DNA of 64,000 bases, taken from positions 186,001 to 250,000 of the forward strand of contig NZ_VCIW01000002.1 of assembly GCF_005765165.1 (NCBI RefSeq), written 5' to 3'. Below, piece by piece: positions 9,259 through 17,522 of this stretch; the stretch's first letter is position 1; every line of letters begins with the position of its first letter. Both the position numbers and the translations under genes were made by a program. Under the pieces are notes generated by a model, which was not told where the DNA came from, searched no databases, and saw only the letters and a list, made by a program, of their open reading frames with translations. The stretch is from Paenibacillus antri (lineage in GTDB: Bacteria; Bacillota; Bacilli; Paenibacillales; YIM-B00363).

Positions 9259-9286
9259 TTATTTCGGCGCCGCCGTGGTTTATAAT
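9259..9286 (+). promoter_or_regulatory. Probable promoter of the ecsAB operon
   Basis: A perfect TATAAT at 9281-9286 is preceded, 16 bases upstream, by the weak -35 TTATTT (9259-9264). The start codon of ecsA follows 44 bases later. Confidence 0.45.
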
Positions 9287-9329
9287 GGAAACAGAATGTT
9301 CCATAAGACATCATACCACGAGGTGAACG

Positions 9330-10079
9330 ATGAGCGAATCGGTGTTGACGGTGCGGGGCTTGGTCGGCGGGTACAGCCGGAAGCGGCCCGTCTTGAAGGA
9401 AGTGGACGCGAGCGTGCGGCCCGGCGAGCTCGTCGGCCTGCTCGGGCTGAACGGGGCGGGGAAGAGCACCCTTATGAAGCATATCATCGGCTTGCTGCAG
9501 CCGATCGGAGGCACGGTGGAGGTGTGCGGGCATACGCTTGGATCGTCCGGCGAAGCGTACCGCGCTTCGTTCGCGTTCGTGCCGGAGAGCCCGCTGTTAT
9601 ACGACGAATTATCCGTCTGGGAGCATCTCGAATGGACCGCCATGGCGTACGGCGTCGAAGAGAAGACGTTCCGGGAGCGGGCGGAGCGGCTGCTCGACCG
9701 CTTCCGGATGGAGAAGGAACGAACGAAATTCGCGGGTCATCTTTCGAAGGGGATGCGGCAGAAGGTGATGCTCATGTGCGCCTTCCTCGCGAGGCCGCCG
9801 CTCTACGTCATCGACGAGCCGTTCCTCGGACTCGACCCGCTGGCGATCCGGGCGCTGCTCGAGCAGATGCGGGAGGAGAAAGAGGCCGGCTGCGGGCTGA
9901 TCGTCAGCTCTCATATTTTGTCGATGCTGGAGAGCTATTGCGATCGCTACGTCGTGCTGCATGACGGCGCGGTCGTCGCGAGCGGTACGGCGGAGGACGT
10001 CGTCGCGGCCGCCGGGACGCCGCCGTCCGGCAAGGTGGAGCAGGCGTTCTTCCGACTCGTGGGAGGAAGCGGCCGATGA
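9330..10079 (+). CDS. ecsA: ABC transporter ATP-binding protein EcsA
   Basis: This is the 249-aa ATPase of an Ecs-type ABC exporter. Walker A GLNGAGKS is at residues 39-46, the signature is HLSKGMRQKV (LSKGM in place of LSGGQ, as in EcsA proteins), and Walker B with the D-loop is YVIDEPFLGLDP. In Bacillus, Ecs affects competence, secretion and intramembrane proteolysis by RasP. The membrane partner gene starts on the overlapping ATGA. An ecsC gene is not present in the window. The family identification rests on the signature and on the neighbour. Confidence 0.85.
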   Translation: MSESVLTVRGLVGGYSRKRPVLKEVDASVRPGELVGLLGLNGAGKSTLMKHIIGLLQPIGGTVEVCGHTLGSSGEAYRASFAFVPESPLLYDELSVWEHLEWTAMAYGVEEKTFRERAERLLDRFRMEKERTKFAGHLSKGMRQKVMLMCAFLARPPLYVIDEPFLGLDPLAIRALLEQMREEKEAGCGLIVSSHILSMLESYCDRYVVLHDGAVVASGTAEDVVAAAGTPPSGKVEQAFFRLVGGSGR

Positions 10080-11278
10080 ACTTGCGCCTCCTCTGGATGG
10101 AACGACGGGCTCGATATTTGCGCGAGGTGCTGCCGTACTGGAAGTACGTCATGAGCAGCGGCGGCGTGGCGATGGGCTTCGCGGTCATCCTGACGATCCA
10201 GGGCTACGCGGCGCTGCTGAATCGGACGCGGGCGGCGGGGAGCGCCGACGTCTGGCTGCCGCTCGGCGCGGCGGCGGTGCTCGCGCTGGCGCTCTTATGG
10301 AACCCGGCGCGCACGTATTTGCGGCAGCCCGACCTCGCGATGCTGCTTCGGCTGGAGAGCCGGATGAACGAGTATTTCCGCGGCGCATGGGCTTGGGGAG
10401 CGGCAATGTCGACCGCGCTGACGCTGGCGGCGCTTCTGCTGTATTGGCCGCTGTATGCGGCGGCAGGGGCGGGCGGCGCCGCATCGTACGCGATCGCTTC
10501 GGCGAGCTTGCTGGCGCTGAAGGCGCTGCTGTACGCGGGAGCTTGGCGCGAGCGCCGCTTCCGGTACGGCGGCGTCCGCGCCGCGTTCGCGGTCGTCAAG
10601 GCGGTCGCCGTCGTCGCCACCGCGTTCGCGCTGCTCCGGGGACCGCTCGAACCGGCGGACGCGCTGCTCGCGCTCGTCTGGGTTGCGTACGCCGCCGCGC
10701 TGCGTTTGCCGGAGGCGTACCGGATCCACTGGGAGCATCAGCTCGATCGGGAGCGGCGGACGCGAGCGCTGCACGAGAGCTGGTTCGGCTTCTTCGTCGA
10801 CTTGCCGCATCGGGCGGAGACGTATCGCCCGCGCCGCTATCTGAACGGCTTGCTGCGGCTCATCCGTTACGATGCCGGCCATGCGTTCCTATATATGTAT
10901 TGGCGGACGTTCCTTCGCTCGTCGATGGCGTCGCTCGCGCTTCGTATGGTCGTGTTGGAAGCCGTTCTCGTGTGGGTGTTCCCCCATCCGTGGACGGCGG
11001 TCGCGATGTACGTCGTCTTCTGCTGGCTGATCGGGCTGCAGCTGCGCGGCATCCAGTCGCCGCCCGCCGAGCCGCTGCTCGTCGCGATGTCGCCGCAGCC
11101 GCCGACCGCCCGCGCCCGCTCGCAGCGCTCGGTACGCCGGACGGCGCACGCGATCGCCGCGGCGCTGCTGGCGGTGTCGCCCGCCTTCGCCGTCTCGTTG
11201 CCGCTGGCGGCGGGGTGCGCGGCGGCGGGGATGGCAGCCGCATTTCTTTTTGCCAGGACAAGACCCGAACGCGTATAA
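10076..11278 (+). CDS. ecsB: ABC transporter membrane protein EcsB
   Basis: This is a 400-aa integral membrane protein forming the channel partner of EcsA. It starts with a short amphipathic segment (RLLWMERRARYLREVLPYW), as in EcsB, followed by about eight hydrophobic helices and a charged central loop (residues about 215-260). The gene overlaps ecsA by four bases. Its 3' end contains the promoter of the following aminopeptidase gene. It is extremely Ala/Arg rich, a result of the high local GC content. Confidence 0.8.
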   Translation: MNLRLLWMERRARYLREVLPYWKYVMSSGGVAMGFAVILTIQGYAALLNRTRAAGSADVWLPLGAAAVLALALLWNPARTYLRQPDLAMLLRLESRMNEYFRGAWAWGAAMSTALTLAALLLYWPLYAAAGAGGAASYAIASASLLALKALLYAGAWRERRFRYGGVRAAFAVVKAVAVVATAFALLRGPLEPADALLALVWVAYAAALRLPEAYRIHWEHQLDRERRTRALHESWFGFFVDLPHRAETYRPRRYLNGLLRLIRYDAGHAFLYMYWRTFLRSSMASLALRMVVLEAVLVWVFPHPWTAVAMYVVFCWLIGLQLRGIQSPPAEPLLVAMSPQPPTARARSQRSVRRTAHAIAAALLAVSPAFAVSLPLAAGCAAAGMAAAFLFARTRPERV

Positions 11279-11279
11279 T
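11250..11279 (+). promoter_or_regulatory. Sigma-A promoter of the M29 aminopeptidase gene
   Basis: TTGCCA (11250-11255) and TATAAT (11274-11279) are 18 bases apart, overlapping the end of ecsB. An AGGGGG ribosome binding site follows before the ATG at 11314. Confidence 0.65.
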
Positions 11280-11313
11280 AAGTAGATAATTATAGAACGC
11301 AGGGGGTAGTTCG

Positions 11314-12387
11314 ATGGCTGACGAAAGAGTTGTGAAGCTTGCGGATATTTTGGTGAATCATTCCTTGAAGGTGCAACGCGGGGAGAAAATCTTGATCAGC
11401 GGTTCGACGAGCGCCATCCCCCTGATTAAGGAAGTGTACCGCGCCGTGTTGAAGGCCGGCGGACACCCGCATACGAACGTGGAAATTCCGGGCTTGCTCG
11501 GTACGTTCCTACGGGAAGGCACGGAGGAGCAATTGACGCATGCCGGCTGGACGGAACTGCTGTTCTTCCATATGGACGGTTACGTGAACATTTTGTCCGA
11601 GGAAAACACGAAGGACCTTACGAACGTGGAATCGTGGCGTTCGACCGCCCGCAGCAAGGCGCGCCGTCCTGCGCTCGAGCATCTGATGGCGGACAAGGCG
11701 AAGTGGGTGCTGACGAAGTTCCCGACCCAGGCGTACGCGCAGGACGCGGAGATGTCGCTCGAGGAGCTGGAGGACTTCATCTACTCCGCCGCGCTCGTCG
11801 ATTACGCCGAGATCGAACGATCGATGCTGGCGGCCGCGGCGAAGTTCGACGCCGCGAGCCGGGTGCGCATCGTCGGAACGAACGGCACCGACGTTACCGT
11901 CGACATCGAAGGGCGCAAGGGCATTCTCGCGGCCGGCATCCATAACGTTCCGGACGGGGAGTTTTATTATACGCCGAACTTCCGGAAGACGGAGGGGACG
12001 ATTTTCTTCGAGTGGCCGACCACGTACAAGGGGCGCGAAATCGCCGGGATCCGGCTGACGTTCCGGGAAGGGAAGGTCGTCGAGGCTTCGGCGCAGAAGG
12101 GGCAGGAGTTTCTGGAGGAAGCGCTGAACACCGACGAGGGGGCGCGCTACCTCGGGGAGCTCGGCATCGGCGCGAACTTCGGCATCGAACGCCCGACGAA
12201 GGACATCTTGTTCGACGAGAAGATCGGCGGCTCGGTGCATCTGGCGCTCGGAGGAGCGTACGCGCAAGGCGGCCCGGACGGCAACGTCTCGGTCATCCAT
12301 TGGGACATCGTGAAGGGGCTTAAGGACGGCGGGGAAATCTACCTCGACGGCGAGCTCGTGCAGAAGAACGGCAAGTGGGTGTTCTAA
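11314..12387 (+). CDS. Aminopeptidase, M29 family (AmpS/PepS-like)
   Basis: This is a cytosolic metal-dependent aminopeptidase of 357 aa that removes N-terminal residues from peptides. The N-terminal domain (ADILVNHSLKVQRGEKILIS) and the C-terminal catalytic domain with conserved Glu and His blocks (FFEWPTT, GIGANFGIERPTKD, KIGGSVHLALG, VSVIHWDIV) follow the M29 layout. It is somewhat shorter than the classical 410-residue AmpS/AmpT enzymes and matches a shorter subgroup common in Paenibacillus. It is monocistronic, with its own promoter and terminator. Confidence 0.9.
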   Translation: MADERVVKLADILVNHSLKVQRGEKILISGSTSAIPLIKEVYRAVLKAGGHPHTNVEIPGLLGTFLREGTEEQLTHAGWTELLFFHMDGYVNILSEENTKDLTNVESWRSTARSKARRPALEHLMADKAKWVLTKFPTQAYAQDAEMSLEELEDFIYSAALVDYAEIERSMLAAAAKFDAASRVRIVGTNGTDVTVDIEGRKGILAAGIHNVPDGEFYYTPNFRKTEGTIFFEWPTTYKGREIAGIRLTFREGKVVEASAQKGQEFLEEALNTDEGARYLGELGIGANFGIERPTKDILFDEKIGGSVHLALGGAYAQGGPDGNVSVIHWDIVKGLKDGGEIYLDGELVQKNGKWVF

Positions 12388-12401
12388 TGAAGCGATAAGG
12401 G

Positions 12402-12432
12402 AAAAACCGCCGGCGATTCGGCGGTTTTTTTT
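12402..12432 (+). terminator. Rho-independent terminator of the aminopeptidase gene
   Basis: The stem AAAAACCGCCG with its complement closes a 6-base loop and runs into eight T residues. Confidence 0.9.
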
Positions 12433-12640
12433 CTTGACTGACCGGCTCACGCAATCATTGAGGAGTTGCGCTTCGGGAAGTTGTTCAGGAGCTCCTTCTC
12501 CTGGATTGCCCTTGGCTCAGCTGAGTGCACCCGGCTGTTAGGGAACACGAAAGTTCCTTATTCGCGGTAGCAACGGCCCGAAAAAAGAAAGCTGTACTGC
12601 CGCAATCGTCGCCGAATCCGCGGCGATGTTTTGAAAAACG
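12433..12640. other. Intergenic stretch without a recognisable gene
   Basis: About 200 bases between two terminators. Read on the reverse strand, 12558 down to about 12449 contains a stop-free frame of about 37 codons with normal-looking composition but no start codon or ribosome binding site. Short inverted repeats (GGAACACGAAAGTTCC, AGGAGCTCCT) are present. It may be a decayed gene end or a copy of a dispersed repeat. Confidence 0.3.
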
Positions 12641-12642
12641 AT

Positions 12643-12688
12643 GAAAAGACCCCCGTCCATAGGACCGGCGACGGTCCGAACGAGGGTC
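12643..12688 (-). terminator. Terminator of the GH3 glycosidase gene
   Basis: On the reverse strand a long imperfect stem (GACCCTCGT... with ...ACGGGGGTC, inner GGACC/GGTCC) is followed by TTTTC, 15 bases beyond the stop codon. Confidence 0.7.
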
Positions 12689-12702
12689 ATCGACTAGCTT
12701 GG

Positions 12703-15543
12703 TTACTTCAGGAAACGAATCGCTGCGACGCGCGCCGGACCGCGGAGCGTCACGTAGACGGAACGACGGCCGCTCGCGCCGGTCGCCGCCGCCGCGAACG
12801 CGCGCCAAGCGGGCTTTGCGCCTTCGGCGCCTTCCACCGTTCCGCTTGCGGCGATCGGGCCGTCCGGCGCGTCGAGGCGCACCTCGAACGCCGCCGGCGC
12901 CGCGGCCGCGGCGACGAGCTCGACGCCGTTCGCGCCTGCGCCTTCGCCGAGCTCGACGTCGTCGAACCGAATCCACGCGCCGGCCGAAGGATCGTCGACG
13001 ACGACGCAATCGCCGCCGTTCGGCCCTTCGCCGATGAATACGCCCGCGTAGTCGTCGTAGTTCGCGGCGCTCGTCGCCCGGTACAGATCGCGCGGCGGCA
13101 CCGTCTCGCCATCGATCGCGAACGACGCCGTCAGACGAATGTCGGCGGACGAGGCGCCGACCATAACTTCATACTCGCCGCTTTCGACGCAATACCGGTC
13201 GCGGGTGACGTCCCAGAAGGCGAGGTCGGCCGCCTTCAGCTCGAACGTCACCTCGGCCGATTCGCCGGCGGCGAGCGCGATGCGGCGGAAGCCGTGCAGC
13301 TCCTTGTTCGGGCGCTTCACGCGCGAACGGAGCGCGCGCGCGTACAGCTGCGGCACCTCTTCGCCGGCGACGTCGCTGTTGTTCATTACGCGGAAGCGGA
13401 CCGTAACGACGTCGTCCGCGCCGAGCCGTTCGCGGTCCAGCGCAAGATTGTCGTACTCGAACCGCGAATACGACAGGCCGTATCCGAACGGATACAACGG
13501 CTCGCCCTCGAAATACCGATACGTGCGGTTGCCCTTGATAATGTCGTAATCCAGGAACGCCGGCAGCTGATCGACGGATTTGTACCACGTCATCGACAAG
13601 CGGCCCGCCGGATTGAAGTCCCCGAACAGCACGTCGGCGATCGCGTTGCCGAGCTCTTGGCCCGCGTGCGACGAATACAGAATCGCCGGCACGTTCGCAT
13701 CGGCCCAAGGAAACGCGTATGGGTAGCTGCCGACGACGACGACCGTCGTGTTCGGATTCGCCCGATACACTTCTTGAATGAGCCGCTCCTGCGAAGCCGC
13801 AAGCGTAATGTCCGGCCGATCGATCGTCTCTTTGCCGTTCACGAGCGGATGGTTGCCGACGAACACGATCGCCGCATCCGCGCTCGCCGCCGCCTCGACG
13901 GCTTCCTGAAGGCCGTCGCCGATCACCTCGACGGCGAACGTCTCGGCGTCGTCCTTCGAGCCGTCGACGACGCGAAGAGCGCCGGAGTCCGCGTCGACGA
14001 CGACCGGACGGTCGTTCCAGGTCGTCAGCGTTACGTCGCCGTTCGCCGTCCGGCGAAGGTGGAACACTTCCTTCGTGAACCACTCCCAAATTTGCGTCGA
14101 GGTCGCGCTGACAAGCTCGTCGTTCGTCGTCAAGTACTTGCCGTTCTCGAGCGCGACGATCGTATGGCTGTCCCAGCCCCAATCCGTCGTCTCCAGCACG
14201 GAAGCGTTCGCCGCGTCAACGGCCGTCGCGGCGAGCGCCGCGTCGCCGTCGCCGAGACGCACGTATTTGCCCGTCGTCGTCGAGCGAAGCGCGACCCGGT
14301 TCGTGCCGCCGCGGAAGACGACGTCGCCCGCGGACAACTTCGCCGCGATGCCGTCGGCCGGCGTCACCGAATACGGCAGCGTGCCGCTGTACCAGTCGCG
14401 GTAGACGATGCCGCCGAGCGGACCGACGACGGCGACCTTGCCGAGCCTTGCGCCCTGCAGCGGCAGCGCGCCGCCTTCGTTCTTCAGCAGCACGACGCCC
14501 TTGCGCGCCGCTTCGCGCGACAACGCCGCGTGCTCCGGCCGAAGAATGACCGACTCGTCGATGCTCGCGTACGGATTCCGCTCGGGGTCGAATTCGCCGA
14601 GCCGGAAGCGGACGCGGAACGCGTTACGCAGCGCGACGTCGAGATCGCTCTCGGCGAGCAGCCCGTCCGCGAGCGCCTCGCGAATCGCTTCCTTGAAGCG
14701 CGGATGGTCGTCGGTAATGCTGTCGACGCCCGCCTTGATCGTCAAGGCGACGGCTTCCTTATACGACGCGCTGTAGCCGTGATCGTCCACGGTGCCGGTG
14801 ACGTCGCCGGCGTCGCTGACGACGAAGCCGGACATGCCCCATTCGCCCTTCACGATGTCGCGGACTTCCGGGTTGACGTTCGCCGGTACGCCGTTCACCG
14901 CGTTGTACGCCGTCATCATCGACAAGGCGCCGCCTTCCTTGAACGGCAGCTCGAACGCCTTAAGATAATATTCGCGCTTGTTCCGCGGATCGATGCTGAT
15001 CGAGCATGTGCCGCGGTCGATCTCGTTGTTGTTCGCGTAGAAGTGCTTCAGCGAAGCGACCGTCTTCACGTACAACGGGTGGTCGCCTTGCAAGCCTTGC
15101 ACGAGCGCCGCGGACAGCTTGCCCGCGAGGTACGGATCTTCGCCGTACGCTTCCTCCGTGCGGCCCCAACGCGGATCGCGCTCCATGTCGACGGTCGGCG
15201 CCCACAGCGTCAGGCCGTTGATCTTCGGGTCGCGGGCATAGAAGCCGCGCGCTTCGTCCCCGATGATCGAGCCGATCTTCCGCAGCAGCGCTTCGTCCCA
15301 AGTGCAGCTCAGACCGATCGGCTGCGGGAACGACGTCGCTTCGCCGAGCCAGGCGACGCCGTGCGCCGCTTCGGTGCCGTGCTTGTACGCGCCGACGCCG
15401 AGACGCGGCACTTCGTCCTGATACTGGCACATCAGGTTGACCTTCTCGTCCAGCGTAAACCGGGAGACGAGATCGTTCACCCGCTCGTCGAGCGGCGAAT
15501 CCGGATTTTGAAACGGGTACGTTTCCGTCGTTTTCGCAGTCAT
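12703..15543 (-). CDS. Glycoside hydrolase family 3 (beta-glucosidase/beta-xylosidase type) with extra modules
   Basis: The enzyme has 946 aa and no signal peptide, so it is probably intracellular and hydrolyses imported oligosaccharides. The GH3 N-terminal barrel carries the conserved GTEAAHGVAWLG, DPRWGRTEEAYGEDPYL, KHFYANNNE and VVSDAGDV motifs; the Asp of SDA near residue 242 is the expected nucleophile. The C-terminal GH3 domain (GNHPLVNGKET, GQELGNAIADVLFGDFNPAGRL) is split by an insert of about 150 residues (roughly 400-550) rich in GKYV/GKYLTTN repeats, and a fibronectin-III-like and a CBM6-like domain (GAWIRFDDVELGEG) follow. The ATG at 15543 follows AAGGAGAGG. It is divergent from a sensor-regulator-transporter cluster that probably supplies its substrate. 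Confidence 0.9.
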   Translation of the reverse strand: MTAKTTETYPFQNPDSPLDERVNDLVSRFTLDEKVNLMCQYQDEVPRLGVGAYKHGTEAAHGVAWLGEATSFPQPIGLSCTWDEALLRKIGSIIGDEARGFYARDPKINGLTLWAPTVDMERDPRWGRTEEAYGEDPYLAGKLSAALVQGLQGDHPLYVKTVASLKHFYANNNEIDRGTCSISIDPRNKREYYLKAFELPFKEGGALSMMTAYNAVNGVPANVNPEVRDIVKGEWGMSGFVVSDAGDVTGTVDDHGYSASYKEAVALTIKAGVDSITDDHPRFKEAIREALADGLLAESDLDVALRNAFRVRFRLGEFDPERNPYASIDESVILRPEHAALSREAARKGVVLLKNEGGALPLQGARLGKVAVVGPLGGIVYRDWYSGTLPYSVTPADGIAAKLSAGDVVFRGGTNRVALRSTTTGKYVRLGDGDAALAATAVDAANASVLETTDWGWDSHTIVALENGKYLTTNDELVSATSTQIWEWFTKEVFHLRRTANGDVTLTTWNDRPVVVDADSGALRVVDGSKDDAETFAVEVIGDGLQEAVEAAASADAAIVFVGNHPLVNGKETIDRPDITLAASQERLIQEVYRANPNTTVVVVGSYPYAFPWADANVPAILYSSHAGQELGNAIADVLFGDFNPAGRLSMTWYKSVDQLPAFLDYDIIKGNRTYRYFEGEPLYPFGYGLSYSRFEYDNLALDRERLGADDVVTVRFRVMNNSDVAGEEVPQLYARALRSRVKRPNKELHGFRRIALAAGESAEVTFELKAADLAFWDVTRDRYCVESGEYEVMVGASSADIRLTASFAIDGETVPPRDLYRATSAANYDDYAGVFIGEGPNGGDCVVVDDPSAGAWIRFDDVELGEGAGANGVELVAAAAAPAAFEVRLDAPDGPIAASGTVEGAEGAKPAWRAFAAAATGASGRRSVYVTLRGPARVAAIRFLK

Positions 15544-15656
15544 AGAATCTATCCTCTCCTTGGACACGGTTGCATTAACCTATGGATAAGCATGGTTCTC
15601 TTACGCGCGTTTCATTCTATCACGAGGGCCCGAAGGAAAAATACCCGCGAAATTGG

Positions 15657-15686
15657 TTGCGAAATCCGGTGTAATTTGGATATGCT
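15657..15686 (+). promoter_or_regulatory. Possible promoter of the kinase-regulator genes
   Basis: TTGCGA (15657-15662) and TATGCT (15681-15686) are 18 bases apart, in the 185-base divergent region between the GH3 and histidine kinase genes. Confidence 0.35.
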
Positions 15687-15728
15687 TCATAGTACGATTG
15701 TGGGAGAGAGTCGAGGGGGGCCGCTCGC

Positions 15729-17522
15729 ATGTGGCAGCGATGGATTACCGCTATCAACGATATGAAGCTGCGAACGAAGCTGATTTTCTCGTTCATCGTC
15801 GTCGTCTTCGTTCCGGTGTTGATCGTGGGCTTCTTCTTGACCGGACAGCTTCGGGCCATGGCGCTCAACAACGCGGTGGAACAGACCGCGATTAACGTCG
15901 AGCGGGTCATGAAGCGGACGAGCGACGTCATCGACGTCGCGTACGACAACGCGTACCGGTTCGCGAACGACGAGCTGCTGGAGGATGTGGCGAACCGAAG
16001 GTACGACACCACCTACGAGGTGGTCTCCGCGTACCGGGACTTTACGGAGTTTCGCGATACGGTCGGCTTATATAAGGAAATTAGCAGCGTCCGATTTTAT
16101 ATGGACAACCCGACGATGCTGAACAACTGGGAGTTCATTCCCCCGACCGAACGCATCGTGAACGCGCCTTGGTACAAGGACGCCGTCGAAGCGAACGGTC
16201 TGGCGGTTTGGCGGTACATGGAAGACGAACGGTATTTGAAACAGACGTTAAGCCTCGTGCGCAAGATCGACTTCTGGGAGCACCGTTCGTTCGGCGTGCT
16301 GGTCTTGAACGTCAATATGGAGATGCTCCAGGACATCTTGCTGCAGGAGACGTTCGATACGATGATCGTCGATTCGAACGACCGCATCGTCGCCGCCAAT
16401 CGGACGGACCGCATCGGCTTGACGCTCGCGGACATCGACATGGTGCAGGACCCCATTACGGCGGGCGAAACCGGGAGATTCGAAGGCGTCGTCGACGGGC
16501 AATGGTCCGAAATTCGAATCGAGTCGCTGGTGCCGGAAGCGAGCGCGAACGGCCTTCGCATCGTCTCCGTGTTTTCCATCGAGACGATCGTCGCCGACGC
16601 GAATCGGATCAACCGGCTGGCGCTGTCCGTCATCGGCGCGAGCCTCGTCTTGTCGCTCCTTCTCATGTACGCCTTCTCGGGCATGCTCTCTTCGCGGATG
16701 CTCCGCCTGAGCAAGCATATCCAGCGCATGGCCGCGGGACAATGGCGGACGACGGTCCGCATCGACGGGAAGGACGAGATCGGGCAGCTCGCGAGACAAT
16801 TCAATTCGATGTCCGCGAGCATCGCCGACTTGATGGACGAGGTCGAGGAGACGAACCGGCAGCGCAGCTTGCTGGAGTCGAAGCAGAACGAAATTCGGTT
16901 CAAGATGATGGCGAGCCAGATCAATCCGCATTTCCTGTTCAACGCGCTGGAGTCGATCCGCATGCGGGCGCACCTTAAGGGGGAGAAGGAAATTTCCCGC
17001 ATCGTCCGACTGCTCGGCAAGATGATGCGGAAAAACCTCGAAGCGGGCAGCCGCGTCATTCAGCTGGCCGACGAAATCGACATGGTCCGCTGCTACTTGG
17101 AAATCCAATCGTTCCGTTACGAGGATCGGCTGAAGTTCGAGCTGCACGTCGACCCGCGGGCCGAAGCGACGCCGATTCCGCCGCTCATCATCCAGCCGCT
17201 CGTCGAGAACGCCGTCATTCACGGATTGGAAAATAAGGAAAACGGCGGCACGGTGCGCATTCGGGCCGACGTCGTCGGCGACCGGGTGCGCGTGTGCGTC
17301 GAGGACGACGGCATCGGCATGAGCCCCGAAACGTTGCAACGGCTGAACGAGACGCTGCAAGCGCCCGAAGAACTCGAGCACAACCGGATCGGCATGCGCA
17401 ACGTTCACGTTCGCCTGCAGCTCAGCTTCGGACCCGAGCACGGGCTCGTCATTCGGAGCGCCGTCGGCGAGGGGACGTCCATCCATTTCTATATACCGCT
17501 GGGAGGAAATCGATATGTATAG
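15729..17522 (+). CDS. YesM-type sensor histidine kinase
   Basis: This is a membrane-bound sensor of 597 aa. The first membrane helix (about residues 18-38) and a second (about 295-315) flank an extracytoplasmic Cache-like domain. A HAMP segment follows, then a His_kinase (PF06580-type) domain with the phosphoacceptor His401 in QINPHFLFNALES, and an ATP-binding domain with VENAVIHGLE and VEDDGIGMS. An acidic dimerisation stretch (MDEVEETNRQRSLLESKQ) precedes the His. The start at 15729 follows GAGGGGGG. It overlaps the response-regulator gene by eight bases. It probably senses a sugar bound outside, possibly with the binding protein encoded downstream. Confidence 0.92.
   Translation: MWQRWITAINDMKLRTKLIFSFIVVVFVPVLIVGFFLTGQLRAMALNNAVEQTAINVERVMKRTSDVIDVAYDNAYRFANDELLEDVANRRYDTTYEVVSAYRDFTEFRDTVGLYKEISSVRFYMDNPTMLNNWEFIPPTERIVNAPWYKDAVEANGLAVWRYMEDERYLKQTLSLVRKIDFWEHRSFGVLVLNVNMEMLQDILLQETFDTMIVDSNDRIVAANRTDRIGLTLADIDMVQDPITAGETGRFEGVVDGQWSEIRIESLVPEASANGLRIVSVFSIETIVADANRINRLALSVIGASLVLSLLLMYAFSGMLSSRMLRLSKHIQRMAAGQWRTTVRIDGKDEIGQLARQFNSMSASIADLMDEVEETNRQRSLLESKQNEIRFKMMASQINPHFLFNALESIRMRAHLKGEKEISRIVRLLGKMMRKNLEAGSRVIQLADEIDMVRCYLEIQSFRYEDRLKFELHVDPRAEATPIPPLIIQPLVENAVIHGLENKENGGTVRIRADVVGDRVRVCVEDDGIGMSPETLQRLNETLQAPEELEHNRIGMRNVHVRLQLSFGPEHGLVIRSAVGEGTSIHFYIPLGGNRYV

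Noticed and set aside
12631-15765. Frame of more than 1000 codons opposite the GH3 gene
   Set aside because: High-GC codon use makes the antisense frame open. It is Arg/Val-rich, without family motifs, and the GH3 frame is clearly the gene.
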